DNA of 64,000 nt from Galdieria sulphuraria (GCF_000341285.1 NW_005178426.1:54839-118838); one strand, 5' to 3'. Numbered from the stretch's first letter, positions 23,401 to 35,603 are shown. The notes: generated by a model from the letters alone, not told the origin. Made by a program: numbers and translations.

Positions 23401-24854
23401 CAAGACTAGAATCTATAGCCAATTTCATAGAAGGCACATCCATTGAAACGAAAGAGAAAGCAAAGATATGTAATCTTGGAAATCAGAGGAAAACAAATCG
23501 ACTGAGCCAATGGCAACAGGAATCATTTGAGATATTTAGTGTTCAAGACGGAGACATAAACCGATGTAAAGCAGCATGGATCGATCCAAATGAAGATATT
23601 CGGAAGATAATCGTAGAAATCGAAGACCACTTTAGTAGTTGGCAAGATGAAATGGAAGAGTGGCATCAATCATCCATAAAAAAGTTACAAAGCCACTTCC
23701 AGCAGATTTTCGATCTGGAGAATAGTATTGTAAAGGTAAAAGAATGTCTGGCAGTGTCTCATTTTCACGAAGATGAATTGCTTCCACAATATGACAAAGA
23801 AGAAGCTCAGTTACTCCATGACATTTACAAGAGCCCTACTACTTTTTTTAGTGATTTCGATCCTGTAGGGGAGAAGAAAAAGCTTCAAGACCAGCAGCAG
23901 TTGGCACATTCTCTAGTTGTCCGTTTGAAGACTTCGGTTTATGGTGAGTTCAATAGATGGTGCAATTATTTGAGAGATGAAGTATTCAGCCGCTTGTCCG
24001 AAAATAGTGACATACTCAGCCATTTGCAGATGCAAATTTACACTATTAAGCATACTTGCGTTGAAAGCAATCAACTTGGTACTTTGTTGACTTTACTGTT
24101 TCGCAGGAAGAATAGAAGAGGAGATTTGAACTCAACAACAGAGTGGGAAGACGTGGACTTTTTAAAAGGAGATGAACTAAGCTTTCTGATGGACAAACTA
24201 TCTGGTCAAAGACCTCTCGTTGCCTTGATATCTCTTTGTATATTTCTGAGGGATTATTTAGACTTGACCAGGCGAGATTTGAGCGAATCCAACTCTTACT
24301 TAGAGAGACTACAAGGCGGGAACAAGTCTAACAAAAGCAAAGACTACAAGGATTTAGCTGAGGATCGCATAAAAGACTTAGTGCTGCAGAAGGAAAAACT
24401 GTATTCCCTTTTAGATGACTTGAGTAAAAGATGGCAAGAAAGTCTTGGACGTGAATTTCCTGTGGATGACTTTCATTTGGCAGCTAACAATGATTCTATA
24501 CCAATGAACAATAAGGGTTCTATAATAGCTACCCATTCGCTAAGTGATGAAGATAACTCACAGCTTGAAGAAAAGAAAAGCATTTATTCCTCAAGGAAAC
24601 ATGAAAAATTGCTGCTACATGCTCTGAAAGTCAACAATACTAGGATTGAGAAGATTGCAAAAATATCGATGCAAAATGGAGGTTCCAGACATTCTGTTGG
24701 AGCAAATCCATCTGTTGCGTTGAGTGACTATAAGAGACTACAAAATGAACACAAGATTTTGTTGGCTGTTCTAGCTGAGTTACATAGAGAATATTGTAAG
24801 CTTGCCAATCAATCCATACAGACTGACCATATGAGGTATAAGATTAACGGATAA
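20450..24854 (+). CDS. Large unidentified helical-repeat and coiled-coil protein
   Basis: Six exons share one frame: 20450(uncertain)-20860, 20917-21041, 21108-22125, 22176-22611, 22665-23257, 23310-24854. Introns are 50-66 nt. The product is about 1375 aa. The N-terminal half is leucine-rich and helical, in the style of ARM/HEAT repeats (e.g. LLLEKIQLMNLDKDILQSNF, FNVs absent). The C-terminal half has coiled-coil segments (LQDQQQLAHSLVVRLK, YKRLQNEHKILLAVLAELH). A helical head followed by a coiled coil recalls p115/Uso1 vesicle tethers, but I see no diagnostic motif, so this is only a weak suggestion. The true start is unknown; the frame is open back to 20450 and an upstream exon is likely. 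A GTATAA site near 24830 could add a last intron but changes only the final residues. Confidence 0.6.
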
Positions 24855-25144
24855 TGAATAATAAGAGATATTGAATGCACATACAGAACTTGAAACAATA
24901 AACTCCATCATCATTGTGGAAATCAACCATTTGCTCTCAAAACGTAGGTTTTTAACAGTTATAGCCAATTGTCTGACAAGCCATATCCTTTTCAGTTAAG
25001 AGTTACTTGACATTTTATATTTGTGAATAAAGTGTATGGAAAATATCAAACTTTTTGTGTTTGAAAACAGGATGGCCTAAAATTCGAAATGGATAATCAA
25101 TCCATAATAGCGTTGTGTGTTAACGATTTGATTGTGAATCAAAT
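24855..25144. other. Intergenic, no gene seen
   Basis: Spacer between the coiled-coil gene and U2AF35, both on the plus strand; no recognisable element. Confidence 0.4.
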
Positions 25145-26002
25145 ATGGCAGAACATCTTGCTTCGATATTTGGTACCGAAAAGGATAGAGTCAACTGTCC
25201 TTTTTATTTCAAGATTGGTGCTTGTCGGCACGGAGAACGCTGTTCTAGACTCCACAATAAGCCTGTTTTTTCTCAAACTATTTTATTGAAGAACATGTAT
25301 TTAAGCGTCGATCAGATTGCCGCAGCAGCCATCGCAGTGGGAGCAAAGCCACCTGAAATGTCAGAAGAAGACATCAAATACCACTTTGACGACTTTTATG
25401 AAGATGTGTACGACGAGCTTTCAAAGTATGGAGAAATAGAAGAAATGCATGTGTGTGAGAACATGTCCGAGCACCTTACAGGGAACGTTTATATCAAGTT
25501 TAAGGATGAAGATGCAGCCCAGAGAGCTTTGCAGGCAGTAAATGGAAGATATTATGCGGGTCGTATGGTACATGCAGAGTTTTCACCTGTAACTGACTTT
25601 CGAGAGGCTCGATGTCGTCCTTATGAGCGGCAACTTTGTGACCGTGGTGACTATTGCAATTTTATGCATATTAAAAGAATAAGTGATGACCTCTTCAACG
25701 GTTTATTTCGGAGAAGGAGACGACAACGTGAACTGCCCGCAAGAGAACCTTCACCAGAGGAACTAGCCCAAGAAAGTCTCCAGAGAAGAAGAAGAAGAGA
25801 CTCTTCAGAAGAAAGTAGAGAACAAAGAAGAAGAAAACGCCGAGAAAGTCGTTCACCAGAACGTCATCATCGGAGGAGGAGATCGAGCTCCAGTCCTAGA
25901 AGAAGATCGAGTAGGGAAAGACGTTCAAGGCATTCTTCTAGTCATCATAGGCGTCATAGTAGAGAACGCAATAGTAGAAAGGAACACGATTCAGAACACT
26001 AA
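25145..26002 (+). CDS. U2AF1: U2AF small subunit (U2AF35)
   Basis: Single-exon frame of 285 aa. It begins [20 protein letters not shown], as in U2AF35. Two CCCH zinc fingers flank the U2AF-homology RRM: the first at ~18-40 ([20 protein letters not shown]), the second at ~155-177 ([19 protein letters not shown]). The UHM spans ~45-145, with [19 protein letters not shown] and [17 protein letters not shown]. The C-terminus (from ~200) is rich in Arg and Ser (RS-like). U2AF35 reads the AG at the 3' splice site, a fitting factor in a genome full of ~50-nt introns that end in AG without long polypyrimidine tracts. Confidence 0.97.
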   Translation: MAEHLASIFGTEKDRVNCPFYFKIGACRHGERCSRLHNKPVFSQTILLKNMYLSVDQIAAAAIAVGAKPPEMSEEDIKYHFDDFYEDVYDELSKYGEIEEMHVCENMSEHLTGNVYIKFKDEDAAQRALQAVNGRYYAGRMVHAEFSPVTDFREARCRPYERQLCDRGDYCNFMHIKRISDDLFNGLFRRRRRQRELPAREPSPEELAQESLQRRRRRDSSEESREQRRRKRRESRSPERHHRRRRSSSSPRRRSSRERRSRHSSSHHRRHSRERNSRKEHDSEH

Positions 26003-26039
26003 TCATAATCTTATTTTGTATGCAGAGTTATTTAGAATA

Positions 26040-26812
26040 TTATTCTTGTTTGTATGTGGTTTGCCACTGCTCATATAGTCCCGCTATATATCCTTCATTT
26101 TGACGTCGATGTCTCAAAGAGTCTTTTGAGATATATAGCATTTGTTTTTCGCAAAAATGCCTTATACAGTTTCTAATACTATGATAAATCTTGATTCCGT
26201 TTGCTTCATCTTGTTCCAACCAGTAAAGCGCAGCTGCAACAGCTTCAGCAGTACAATAAGCATTGGCAATACTTGTCGGAGGTTTTCTTAATAAAAATAA
26301 CGGTATGCTTGGAATAGCAGACTGAGTATTTGTCTGACTAACAGTAACGTTCCTTCTCTCACGAAAGTAATCATTCTTTTGATATAAACTCTTTGCACTG
26401 CTCCAAGTGGCATCAATAACAAACAAACGATGCTGCCCGCGAGAAACACTTCTAACAGGAATCGCTGAATCACTTGGAAACAGAACCAGGTCTTCCTCAC
26501 GCAGTTCATTCCACTCAGGAGGCAACTTGCGAGATTTTACAACTTCAACATTTCGTAAACAACTTTGAAGAATGGGAGTCGTGCGGAATGCAGCATAAGC
26601 CTCGGCTGGGTGCTAATAAAAGAAAGACTTTCAGTAAACTTTACTCGAAGTTCTATGAATACCTGAAGAATGTAGACGGTGGTTGAGTGATCTAATTTGT
26701 CCTTAGGAAGAACATCGCACAAGCAAACCTTACTCGGTCTTTCACAGGTATCGCATATTTTCCTTCTTTGAGGAAATTCACAGACCTGTGGCAAACTCCA
26801 GTTGTCTGACAT
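26040..26812 (-). CDS. DTW-domain tRNA-uridine aminocarboxypropyltransferase (DTWD2/TapT-like)
   Basis: Two minus-strand exons (26663-26812, 26040-26612) with a 50-nt intron give 240 aa. The N-terminal CDTCERPSKVCLCDVLP is the Cys-rich block of the DTW family, and the eponymous motif appears as VIDATWSSAK. RKPPTSIANAYCTAEAVAAA is the other conserved block. These enzymes form acp3U in tRNA using S-adenosylmethionine. The start is the first ATG (26812); a longer open frame would begin at GTG. The gene is convergent with U2AF35, with only about 37 nt between stop codons. Confidence 0.85.
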
Positions 26813-27227
26813 CTTCACAAAAATGTGAATATCTATGGAAACTTTGCATAACAGAATACATTTCTGGGAAGCTTTTTATACATTCTTGTAAAAGACAATA
26901 AAAAATGACAATATAGACATTTACAGCGATTGAAGAAAACAAGTTTTAGAGTGCAGCGTTGGTGGAATATAAAATAGTTATGAGAGATGTCTTCCAATCT
27001 TTGACACGAGTATTCTATCTTTGGATATTCTTTTGTTGAGGAAACAAAGCTCCTACTTGTAAACAGCTTCAAAGAATACAAGTCATGCCCAAACTTGGTT
27101 CATATCTTTCAGATATTGCTTATACAATTTACGAGGTAACTTATTTATTTTAAAATATGGAAACACAAACAAAATATAAAGATAACAACTATATATCTAT
27201 GAGCAGAACCCATCCGAAATTCGTTAT
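26813..27227. other. Intergenic, no gene seen
   Basis: Between the DTW gene start and the acyl-CoA oxidase stop, both on the minus strand. The open frames here lack any recognisable feature. Confidence 0.4.
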
Positions 27228-29390
27228 TCAAAGTCGCACTCGGCTATTATGGGCTATCCAGTTGAACGCAATGGGACCAAGAAGATGTGAGGGTATTCCA
27301 AAAGACTCCACGATCGGCAACGCAACAAGACGAAGTTGTTTACTCAATTCGATAACCTTATCATGACAATATTCTGCCTCCTTCGAGGTAAGACATGAGG
27401 TGCGCAAGAATACAGATTGCTTGTCAACCAAATGGAATAGAAATAGCTGTTGACACAATTTCAAAACAGATCCAATAGATGCATCCTCCTCATTTATGGA
27501 AGAAATTATTTCTTCCGATAAATCTACAAACAACAACTCAGTGTGTGCTCTACCTGCTTCGGCCTTTGCTCTTTAAGTAAAATTTATTAAAGCAAAGCAA
27601 AAACTTACCGCAAGATCTAAACATGCATTCCAAGCATCAAATGAAGATTTGCCTTGGTGCTCTCTATTTGCCAATTCCTTTGCCAATGTTGCTAATGCAT
27701 TGGCTTCTCGACGACGAAATATAGTGCGCAAATATTCAATAGAAACCTCATTATGTTCAGGCAGTTTTCCAGAGAAGATATCTTTCGAATTGAGGTAGGC
27801 AAGAGAGCCTATAAAATGGCCTTTCTTTAGTTGTCGCAAAAAGTCACTAAGGACCGCCTGAAAAAGGGAGTCAAGTTAGAACACGGTTGGTATCAATGAT
27901 GAAAAGCATACTCTGCTAACTTGCTGCAGTAAAACCAAATTATCACCTTCGTAAGTCAACAAAACATCAAAGGTACTTTTCATTATGCCGATTCTATTTT
28001 CACTCTTGTAACCCTGTCCTCCACAAGCTTCACGACATTCTTGTAAAGTGTCTCTCATCTGCCACGACATGAGAGACTTAAATCCTGAACTCCATATATG
28101 TAACTCCTTCAAATTTTCATTTGCTCTGTTACGGTAACGACTTCTTAAACGATTGGCACAAAGACTCATGATACATCTAAACTCCTTCGTTATCATATGC
28201 ACATATCATGTCTTTCATTGCACTTACGTGGCTGCTAAAGGAGGCATAAGACGAAGTTGATGACTCAAATAGTCCATAATGGGAACTTCCAGACCTTCTG
28301 AGGTGGAACCTATTTCAAAAGAGTTAAAAATAACCATCTCTAGAACAATACTTGTGCATACCAAAAGCGCGACGAGATAAACCATAACGAATTGCAATAG
28401 TAAGACCAATTTTCGACTGATTTGTGGAAGATAGCGCGATACTAACACGACCACCAGTCAACGCTCCAAGTTGAGCAGCAAACCTTTCGTCAGCAGTTTT
28501 GTAGACTGAAGAATACTTTCCTTCCGAAGATACAGAATTATAGCGAGATAGCATATATGTTCGTGGTATCCGAACATTTTCAAACCAAATTCTTCCATTG
28601 TCTACACCGTTGAGACCCATCTTGTGTCCACAATCTGCAATAGTAATACCCGGCAATACTCGACCGTTGTCATCTCTTAACTGAACTAGGAACGGATGAA
28701 TTCCATAGTTTACTCCATTGACTGTGAGTTGTGCGAATACTGTACTCCAACGAGCTGTTTCCGCTGCACCACCAATCCAATACTTTTGCGCAGTTTCACA
28801 AGGAGTGAATATGATAAACTCTTGACTGACTGGGTCGTACGTCGCTTGAGTTTCAATGCCCCTGACGTTAGAACCATGGCCAAGTTCTGTAAGTGCAAAA
28901 CAACCCAACATGCTACAATCCTCCACTTTGGGAAGCCATTCTCTTACTTGATCTTCCGTGCCTAAAAATGCAATAGTCGAACCAAAGAGGCCATAATGGA
29001 CACCCATAGCCACACTCAAAGAGTGGTCATACATCTCTATGCACTCAAAAAAGGCGTCATATTTACTCTAACAAAGTATTCAAAAACCCATATAGTAAAT
29101 ACAGACCATACACTTACTCGTACTTTCGGGTCTACCGAAGTTAAAGTTCCTTTGAGAAAACCAAGTTCGTGTAACCTTGCCCATCTCTTTTTCAACCAAA
29201 GTCTTTCTTCTTCCAAACTTAGTCCATAGCGAAAGTGAAAGATGGGTTCCTTTAAAGCCTCAAAAACACTATATCTAAACTCAATATCATGTTCTAGAAA
29301 GTAGTTGCGCAGCTTGAACAGATTGAACGGAGAAATAGTTGAAGCAGTTTCTGCCGGAAGATATTCACCACAAGGATAAATGTACGACAT
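27228..29390 (-). CDS. Acyl-CoA oxidase
   Basis: Six minus-strand exons (29118-29390, 28362-29067, 28228-28309, 27921-28176, 27609-27857, 27228-27563) join without a frame break into 633 aa, normal for the family. Introns are 45-63 nt. Landmarks include [58 protein letters not shown], and [17 protein letters not shown]. This is the FAD enzyme of the first beta-oxidation step, passing electrons to O2, usually in peroxisomes. The C-terminal residues are RVRL, not a canonical SKL-type peroxisomal signal, so targeting is unclear. The 5' end is close to the TFIIA gamma gene, which diverges from it. Confidence 0.92.
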
Positions 29391-29556
29391 GGTAAGTCAC
29401 GAGAGTAGAAACCAATTTCTCTGTTCAAATTGGTTTCGTTGCTTTATTTTTTTACACACATCGACAAAGAAACACAGTTTATAATGAAAACGAGTTGTGA
29501 AAGCTTATTTTACGACCATTCATGAAAATTACATTGTTCAATTTTTTGGAGTTCTG

Positions 29557-29956
29557 ATGACGTATTATCAACATTACCGTCTTAGCACGGTAGGCATATG
29601 TTTGGAAGAAGCTCTTGAAGAACTCAAGGAAAAGAATATTTTCACAGAAGCGGAAGTAGATATGATTAGAACCAAGTTTGACCGTGCTATGGCAGAATGT
29701 CTTTCTTCAGATAGCGTTGACAAACAGCTAACCTTGAAAGTAAGTCTACGTTAAGTGACGCTATAAGCAGCCTCTTAACATCGCTCCTAACGCATAGGGA
29801 AGCCTCCATCACTATCGTTTCTGTGACAATGTTTGGCAACTTTTCGTTAAGGATGCGGAAGTTAAGTTTGACAAGAAGTCAGAATTTACTTACGTTGGAC
29901 CCCTCAAGGTGATAGCTTGTGACTTTATTAAACCAGCGATTCCCAAAGCTACGTAA
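29557..29956 (+). CDS. GTF2A2: TFIIA gamma (small) subunit
   Basis: Two exons (29557-29739, 29798-29956) with a 58-nt intron encode 113 aa, the usual size. Exon 1 matches the N-terminal helical bundle (YYQHYRLSTVGICLEEALEE). Exon 2 gives the beta-barrel half (GSLHHYRFCDNVWQLFVKDA, YVGPLKVIACD). TFIIA stabilises TBP on promoters in the nucleus. The start is the ATG just before TYYQHYR; the open frame continues upstream without an ATG in a better context. Confidence 0.95.
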
Positions 29957-31151
29957 CCTTGGAACTCTTCAAGCTTAAACCAAGTCGTCTTCTTTTTGAC
30001 TTGGTTAGTTTTTGGAGCTCTTTTTGTCCCTTGGAAACGAGAGAGTGAAGGATTATAACCTATTAGTATACCCTGAACCCTTCTCTGGCCTTATTGTTCA
30101 TATACTGAATAGGCGTTGGTTTGTTGTACTACTATTGAAGTTTTATTTTAGCTGCAAGTTTAGGAGTGGACCAAAACACAACCTCCTGCAGACTTGTAAA
30201 CTTGCGCCTAGCTATTGTTTTCAGATAAACCTTGCGTGGCTTATCTGTCATCATAGTTATTATTAAGCTGAGGTTTTCTATTTGACAGTTTCAGGGTTCT
30301 ATTAACGGAACTTCAATAAAGCGCTGTTTGAAAAACTCAAGTTGAGCGGACATAATACCCCCTATTCAAACCACACCAGTCAAGTGTGGAACCCTCTTTT
30401 ACAACCGAATCATACTTATTTTTATAAAAGTTTGTGTATTCACTACTACCAGCCTCAGTTGTCTTCTTTCTGCTCAAAAACCCTAGATGCAAGAAAAGCA
30501 ATATTATATTTATATCAGCTTAGGGCTGCTATGATTTCTTTAGCTTGCGAACGTGATACCGTAACAGACATTGAGATGCTTCGTACAGGTCCGCCATTCT
30601 TTCAGGATACTATTCTTGACTCATAGTCACCTGGCTACTTTTCCAAAACTATGGACTTGTAACATTCCAAATTGTTTCCTCCTATGTAAAACTACTATAG
30701 ACATTTTTGGCTTCACAATATCTATCTGTTCTGACTCCAAGAAATTTGTGATAAGTAACGATTTTCTTCAAGAATCAAAACATGAAACAAGAATTGTGAC
30801 TGAATAATATCTTAGAGAAGAATAAAGCGTGTAAGCCTAAGTAGTAAGGATATTTCTTCATAGTTTTCAAAAAACTCATAGCTATCTTTGAAAGAATAAC
30901 TGGTGGATATCAGAAATAATAAATATCGTGTTACTATTTGAATCTTCTTATATGTTGCTACTTAAGATTCTCCGTAAATATTACTTTCTTGTTCTCTTAC
31001 TATTCTTTACCTTCGATATCCAACAAGAGATTATAGGAGCTTATGAATAATTTTTGAAGCTCCGAGATTGTTGTTGGAGCAGAGCTTGAGAGATTGTGCA
31101 TTGGTCTCCTTTGCTTCGTTTTTTCCTTTACTAGTCTTTGGTTGTTTTTCA
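29957..31151. other. Intergenic; one unsupported frame
   Basis: About 1.2 kb after TFIIA gamma. A plus-strand frame at 30342-30626 (ends ACERDTVTDIEMLRTGPP...) could be the last exon of an unrecognised gene, because acceptor-like sites lie upstream (e.g. TTTCAG at about 30293). No continuous model could be built. Confidence 0.35.
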
Positions 31152-31899
31152 ATGAGCGAAGCTTTCCAATTTTCAGGTATATAAGATCTTAAGGCCAGTA
31201 TCCCATTATTTACCCTTCTTTAGCTTTTCCTCTCCAAAACTCGCTACTGGCATCACAAAGCTTGTCATCTCGTTTGTTGAAACCTCGAACAAACAAGTCA
31301 AGACGTGCGAATGTTCTACAGTTGGTTGCTTCTGTATCAATGTCAAGGAGAAGTATCATACGTTTGGCACTGCTTACAGGAGTATTCTGGAGGTTTTCAG
31401 TTTTGAAGAATCCAGCACTGGCGGATGGTGCTATTTCATTTGCTACGAAGATAACTTCTCGTCGTAGATATGGCCCTCGCATTCTCAGTTTAGAACAAGA
31501 TATCAACTCCCTTGATTCATATATTCATAATCATGAGTGGTATGTCTTTTATTTGCAAGTTTCGTAGTTTCTGTTTACTCGTTCGACAGGAACAAAGTAG
31601 AAGAACTCGTATCGGAGCGTTATTTAAACGCACAGAACAAACCAAGAACAGGAAAATTCTGGTTGGAGAGAAATGCGTTTCAGCTATTCGGTTCCGGTGT
31701 CTTCCGAGACAACAAAGATATCTTGCAAAGGCTGGAGAATGAAGAGCAACAATTTTTCACAGCTGCAACTAGATTAAGTAGAGCTGCTTCCAAAAATGAT
31801 TTGGAAGAGTCAGAAAGAGCATACACGGACTTAAAGAATGCTTATTATGAGTTCCTCCATGAAGCCCAACTTAAGACCGAGGATTCAGTAGATGTTTGA
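31152..31899 (+). CDS. Thylakoid-lumen protein with plastid transit and Tat leader, PsbQ'-like
   Basis: Three exons (31152-31176, 31224-31539, 31590-31899) with introns of 47 and 50 nt encode 216 aa. The N-terminus MSEAFQFSAFPLQNS is a red-algal-type chloroplast transit peptide with early phenylalanines. It is followed near residue 55 by a twin-arginine lumen signal: SMSRRSIIRLALLTGVFW, then NPALADGA as the likely cleavage site. The mature ~140 residues are almost all helical and charged (RRRYGPRILSLEQDINSLDS, DILQRLENEEQQFFTAATRL), fitting a four-helix bundle. This fits the red-algal 20-kDa extrinsic PSII subunit PsbQ', which helps retain the oxygen-evolving cluster. The dual targeting is clear; the PsbQ' identity is from general resemblance and needs an alignment. 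Confidence 0.65.
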
Positions 31900-32122
31900 A
31901 GTCTTCAATTATGGATTCTTCTATATCAGTCATAAAAGAAAGTCGTCTTTGCAAATCTTTTATAATGTTTGGGTTTATTGGGTTACTAATAAAGTCAGCT
32001 GTGTTAAGGTATTGACCTGATTTGATATTCTCTTCCTTTCTCAACAATATGTCACTGGAAATGCTTTGGTCTAAGAGAAACAGATATGAGAATGAAGCAA
32101 ATTTACTGCTCCTATCTGTCAT
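31871..32122 (-). CDS. Possible small unidentified gene overlapping the PsbQ'-like 3' end
   Basis: An 83-codon minus frame from ATG 32122. Its last 29 nt are antisense to the end of the neighbouring CDS. The composition is protein-like (NTADFISNPINPNIIKDLQ, MTDIEESIIEDFKHLLNP). I recognise no family, and chance cannot be excluded. An upstream ATG at 32174 with a 52-nt intron is an alternative start. Confidence 0.3.
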   Translation of the reverse strand: MTDRSSKFASFSYLFLLDQSISSDILLRKEENIKSGQYLNTADFISNPINPNIIKDLQRRLSFMTDIEESIIEDFKHLLNPRS

Positions 32123-32277
32123 ATCACATAGTAATATAAAATTTTTTCAAGATATGAAATATTTTACGAAGCATCCAATAAATACTGTCGTCGGATATAA
32201 TTTACAAAAGATTCGCTTCCAATCGGGAAAGCGGGTGAATTCTAACTGCAGAACCGCGTAGAAGAAGCCGACTGTTT

Positions 32278-35112
32278 ATGAAGAACAAAGAAAAACCTTG
32301 TGAGTTGAAGGTAGTGAAAGATGACCCTTCTTTAGAACCCTTTTGTGGAGATTTGCTGTTAAGGTGAGGATGGGACTTATTTCAATACAGGCCGCACTTT
32401 GTTGATGAATTGTATGGTCAGGAATAAGAGATACAGAAAGTTAAAGAGTGAAATCGAGATGAAGGAAGGTGGACTTGATCAGTTTTCATATGGATATTCC
32501 AAGTTTGGTTTGCATCGATGTAAGGGGGGTCTCGAATTCCGAGAAGTAGGTTTCCATATCCGTTGTAGTATTGGAATTGTATGATAACTCTGCTTTCCAA
32601 CTATTCATTTTTAGTGGTTACCTGGCGCAAAAGATTTGTATTTATTTGGAGATTTTAATGACTGGAAAGAACCAGGCTATCCATTGCAGAGAGACTCCTT
32701 TGGTCACTTTTATGGTTTTATTCCTGACAACGCTGTGAGTTTTGTTGATTATTGGAAAAATATTCACTTTCAATTTCAACAAGGATGGATCTCCTGCTAT
32801 TGCCCACGCTTCTCGTATCAAACTCCGTGTACTTACTTTTGATGGTCAGTGGCTGATCCGCAATCCAGCCNGGTATTTTCCTTGTCCTTGTATTCTGTAG
32901 AATCAGACACCTGAATAGATATCAATTTGTGTTGCATAATAGGGCAACTTTTCTTATTCAGAATCCGACGAGCTTTGTTTATGATGCGGTATTTTGGTCA
33001 CCTCCGGAAGAATGGCGATATTCTTGGAGATACTCCACTCATGCAACGGTCCCGAAATCTTTGAGAATATACGAATGCCATATTGGCATTGCCACAAATG
33101 AGCCAAAAGCAAGTATTCTTTGTCCTTTATCATTATCTAAGCTTTATTATTGTTATTTGGAACAATAGGTTGGCTCCTTTGTTGAATTTGCCCAGAAACT
33201 GATTCCTAAAATCAAAGGCTTGGGTTACACTGCCATTCAATTGATGGCAGTTATGGAACATTCTTATTATGCATCATTTGGTTATCATGTCACAAATTTC
33301 TTTGCTGTTAGTAGTCGGTGAGATAAATGCCATAAGATGCGCTTTTCTTGTATTAATAGCACCTAGTTATGGAACTCCAGAAGATTTGAAGTTTTTAGTG
33401 GACGAAGCTCACAACTGGGGACTTTATGTGCTTATGGACATAGTCCACTCACATGCCTCTTCCAATTCTAATGATGGTCTCAATCTTCTCGATGGAACTG
33501 ATTATCAGTACTTTCATGTATGTTATGCGTTTTAGATTTTCTTGTTTCTGACAAGTTCAATAGCATGGAGAAAGAGGAAATCATCCGGAATGGGGTAGTC
33601 GTTTGTTTGATTATTCCAAATGGGAAGTTCTTCGGTTTCTGTTAAGCAACGCACGTTGGTTTTTGGAAGAATATCATTTTGATGGATTTCGGTAGGATAG
33701 ATATGAAGATCCCTTGCTTGGAACATTCGTAATAGAAACATTTGTAGGTTTGATGGGGTTACTTCTATGCTTTACAATCATCATGGAATAGGAGTTTCAT
33801 TTTCTGGTGATTATAAGGAGTATTTTGGATTTCAAGTGGATATGGATGCTTGCGTATATTTAATGTTAATGAATGATATTTTGCATCATCTTTATCCTGA
33901 GAGCTTTCTTTCCATTGCTGAGGTTGAAAACATGTATTAATGTAAACTTTTATTGATTCAGTATTAGGATGTGTCTGGAATGCCTACTTTGTGTCGACCA
34001 GTAGAAGAAGGCGGTATAGGTTTTGACTATCGGTAAGTTGATCATTTTATGATCGTTACCATATTTTGTATATATTGTTTGGTTATTTTCTGTAAAGTTT
34101 GGGAATGGGTATACCCGATATGTGGGTTGATCTAGTGACCAACTTCCGAGATGAAGACTGGGATATGGGAAGAATAGTTTATGGTCTTACAAATAGAAGA
34201 TGGAATGAATATACTGTTGGATATGTAGAAAGCCACGATCAAGCACTTGTTGGAGATAAGACTTTAGCCTTTCGTCTGATGGATGCAGAAATGTATAGCA
34301 ACATGTCGATTTTTGTTTCACCAACGGACTGCATCATTCGTGGAATTGCATTACACAAAATGATTCGTCTTATAACGTAGAGTATAATATTATTTCATGT
34401 TACTTGCTCTTCTCATATTTGTCTCGTTTAGTTATGCATTGGGAGGTGAAGCATATCTCAATTTTATGGGAAATGAATTTGGTCATCCAGAATGGATTGA
34501 CTTTCCTCGTGCAGGAAATAATTTTTCATATCAATATGCTCGAAGACAATGGTATTTTATAGCAATTTAAATGAACACTTTAGTTTTAAGACTCTTAGGA
34601 ATTTGGTGGAAGATGGAACTTTGCGTTATCAACATTTGAATGCCTTTGATTGTGAAATGCATGCCTTGGAAAGTCAGCACGCATTCTGTAGATCCAATTT
34701 GCATCAGTGGATAACTGTTCATCATAATCAAGACAAAGTCATTGCTTTTGAAAAAGGAGATGGATTACTATTTGTATTTAATTTTCATCCTGTGAAATCC
34801 TTTTCAGACTATTCTATTGGAGTGTTATGGCCAGTAAGCTCGATGAGCTTGTATGTACAAGAATGAGAACTGAATATTGATTAGGGAAAGTATGTGCTTC
34901 AGTTGGATTCAGATAGACTGAGTTTGGGAGGGTTTGATCGTATTGACCAACATGTCGAGCATTTTACTCATCCTTTGAAACAACATGTAATAAGATATTT
35001 TGTTGTTTTATTTGTTTTGGTTTTGATATTTGATTAGGGTCGTCCTCATTCACTGCAACTTTATTTACCTAACCGTTCGTGTCAAGTGTATTATTGTGCA
35101 GACTTGGAATAG
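32278..35112 (+). CDS. GBE1: 1,4-alpha-glucan branching enzyme (GH13)
   Basis: Fifteen exons joined by fourteen introns of 45-69 nt give 695 aa. Exons: 32278-32363, 32422-32545, 32615-32734, 32784-32872, 32919-33108, 33169-33317, 33367-33517, 33564-33691, 33748-33922, 33968-34032, 34098-34376, 34432-34551, 34599-34833, 34885-34986, 35038-35112. A CBM48 module comes first ([10 protein letters not shown]). The GH13 barrel follows with VVHSHAS-like [21 protein letters not shown] (nucleophile Asp), SIAEDVSGMP (acid/base Glu) and [13 protein letters not shown]. There is no targeting peptide, as expected for cytosolic floridean starch/glycogen. Intron 5 (33109-33168) uses a GC donor. One base (32871) is N, inside the codon at the end of exon 4, so that residue and junction are not certain. 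Confidence 0.95.
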
Positions 35113-35603
35113 ATAGCATTTGTCATAAACTTTCGAAGTATTTGTGTGAGTGTGTGTGTGCTGTGTGTGTGAATGTCTGTCTGTGAATGTGTTTGTAATG
35201 AATGATAGTTATTATTATTATAAATTGCGACGTTGAAACCCTTTATCTTCATAAACAACTCTTCTATTTCACTACTTGACATAGAGTAAGAATGTTGTGA
35301 GAAACGAACAGTTCAATCCTTTGAAACAAATAAGCATAATATAATAACCAAAACTCTTTTGGATAGAAACGGAATGGACACAACATATACAACTCATGTC
35401 GTGCTTCTCATACGTGAAATAAACACAAGGAATCCTCCCATTTCACTAGAAATAGAAAATAAATTCTTTCAGTTTCATATTTAGTTTCAACTTGAACTTG
35501 TAGTAACTCTGTTGACTCTATTGAAAATGGAACATTGAGAGAATGTTATAAAACCCTTGACAACCATTCCTTTTCTAATTTTGTGAATAATAAGATTTGT
35601 ATC
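35113..35603. other. Intergenic with GT-rich tract
   Basis: Between the branching enzyme and the dehydrogenase gene. Apart from the GT-rich repeat, nothing is recognised. Confidence 0.4.
35143..35193. repeat. GT-rich low-complexity tract
   Basis: An imperfect run of GTGTGT and GTCTGT units just downstream of the branching-enzyme stop codon. Confidence 0.8.

Noticed and set aside
32364-32390. 27-nt intron in the branching-enzyme gene
   Set aside because: A 58-nt intron (32364-32421) restores the conserved [12 protein letters not shown] block, whereas the 27-nt choice runs into a stop.
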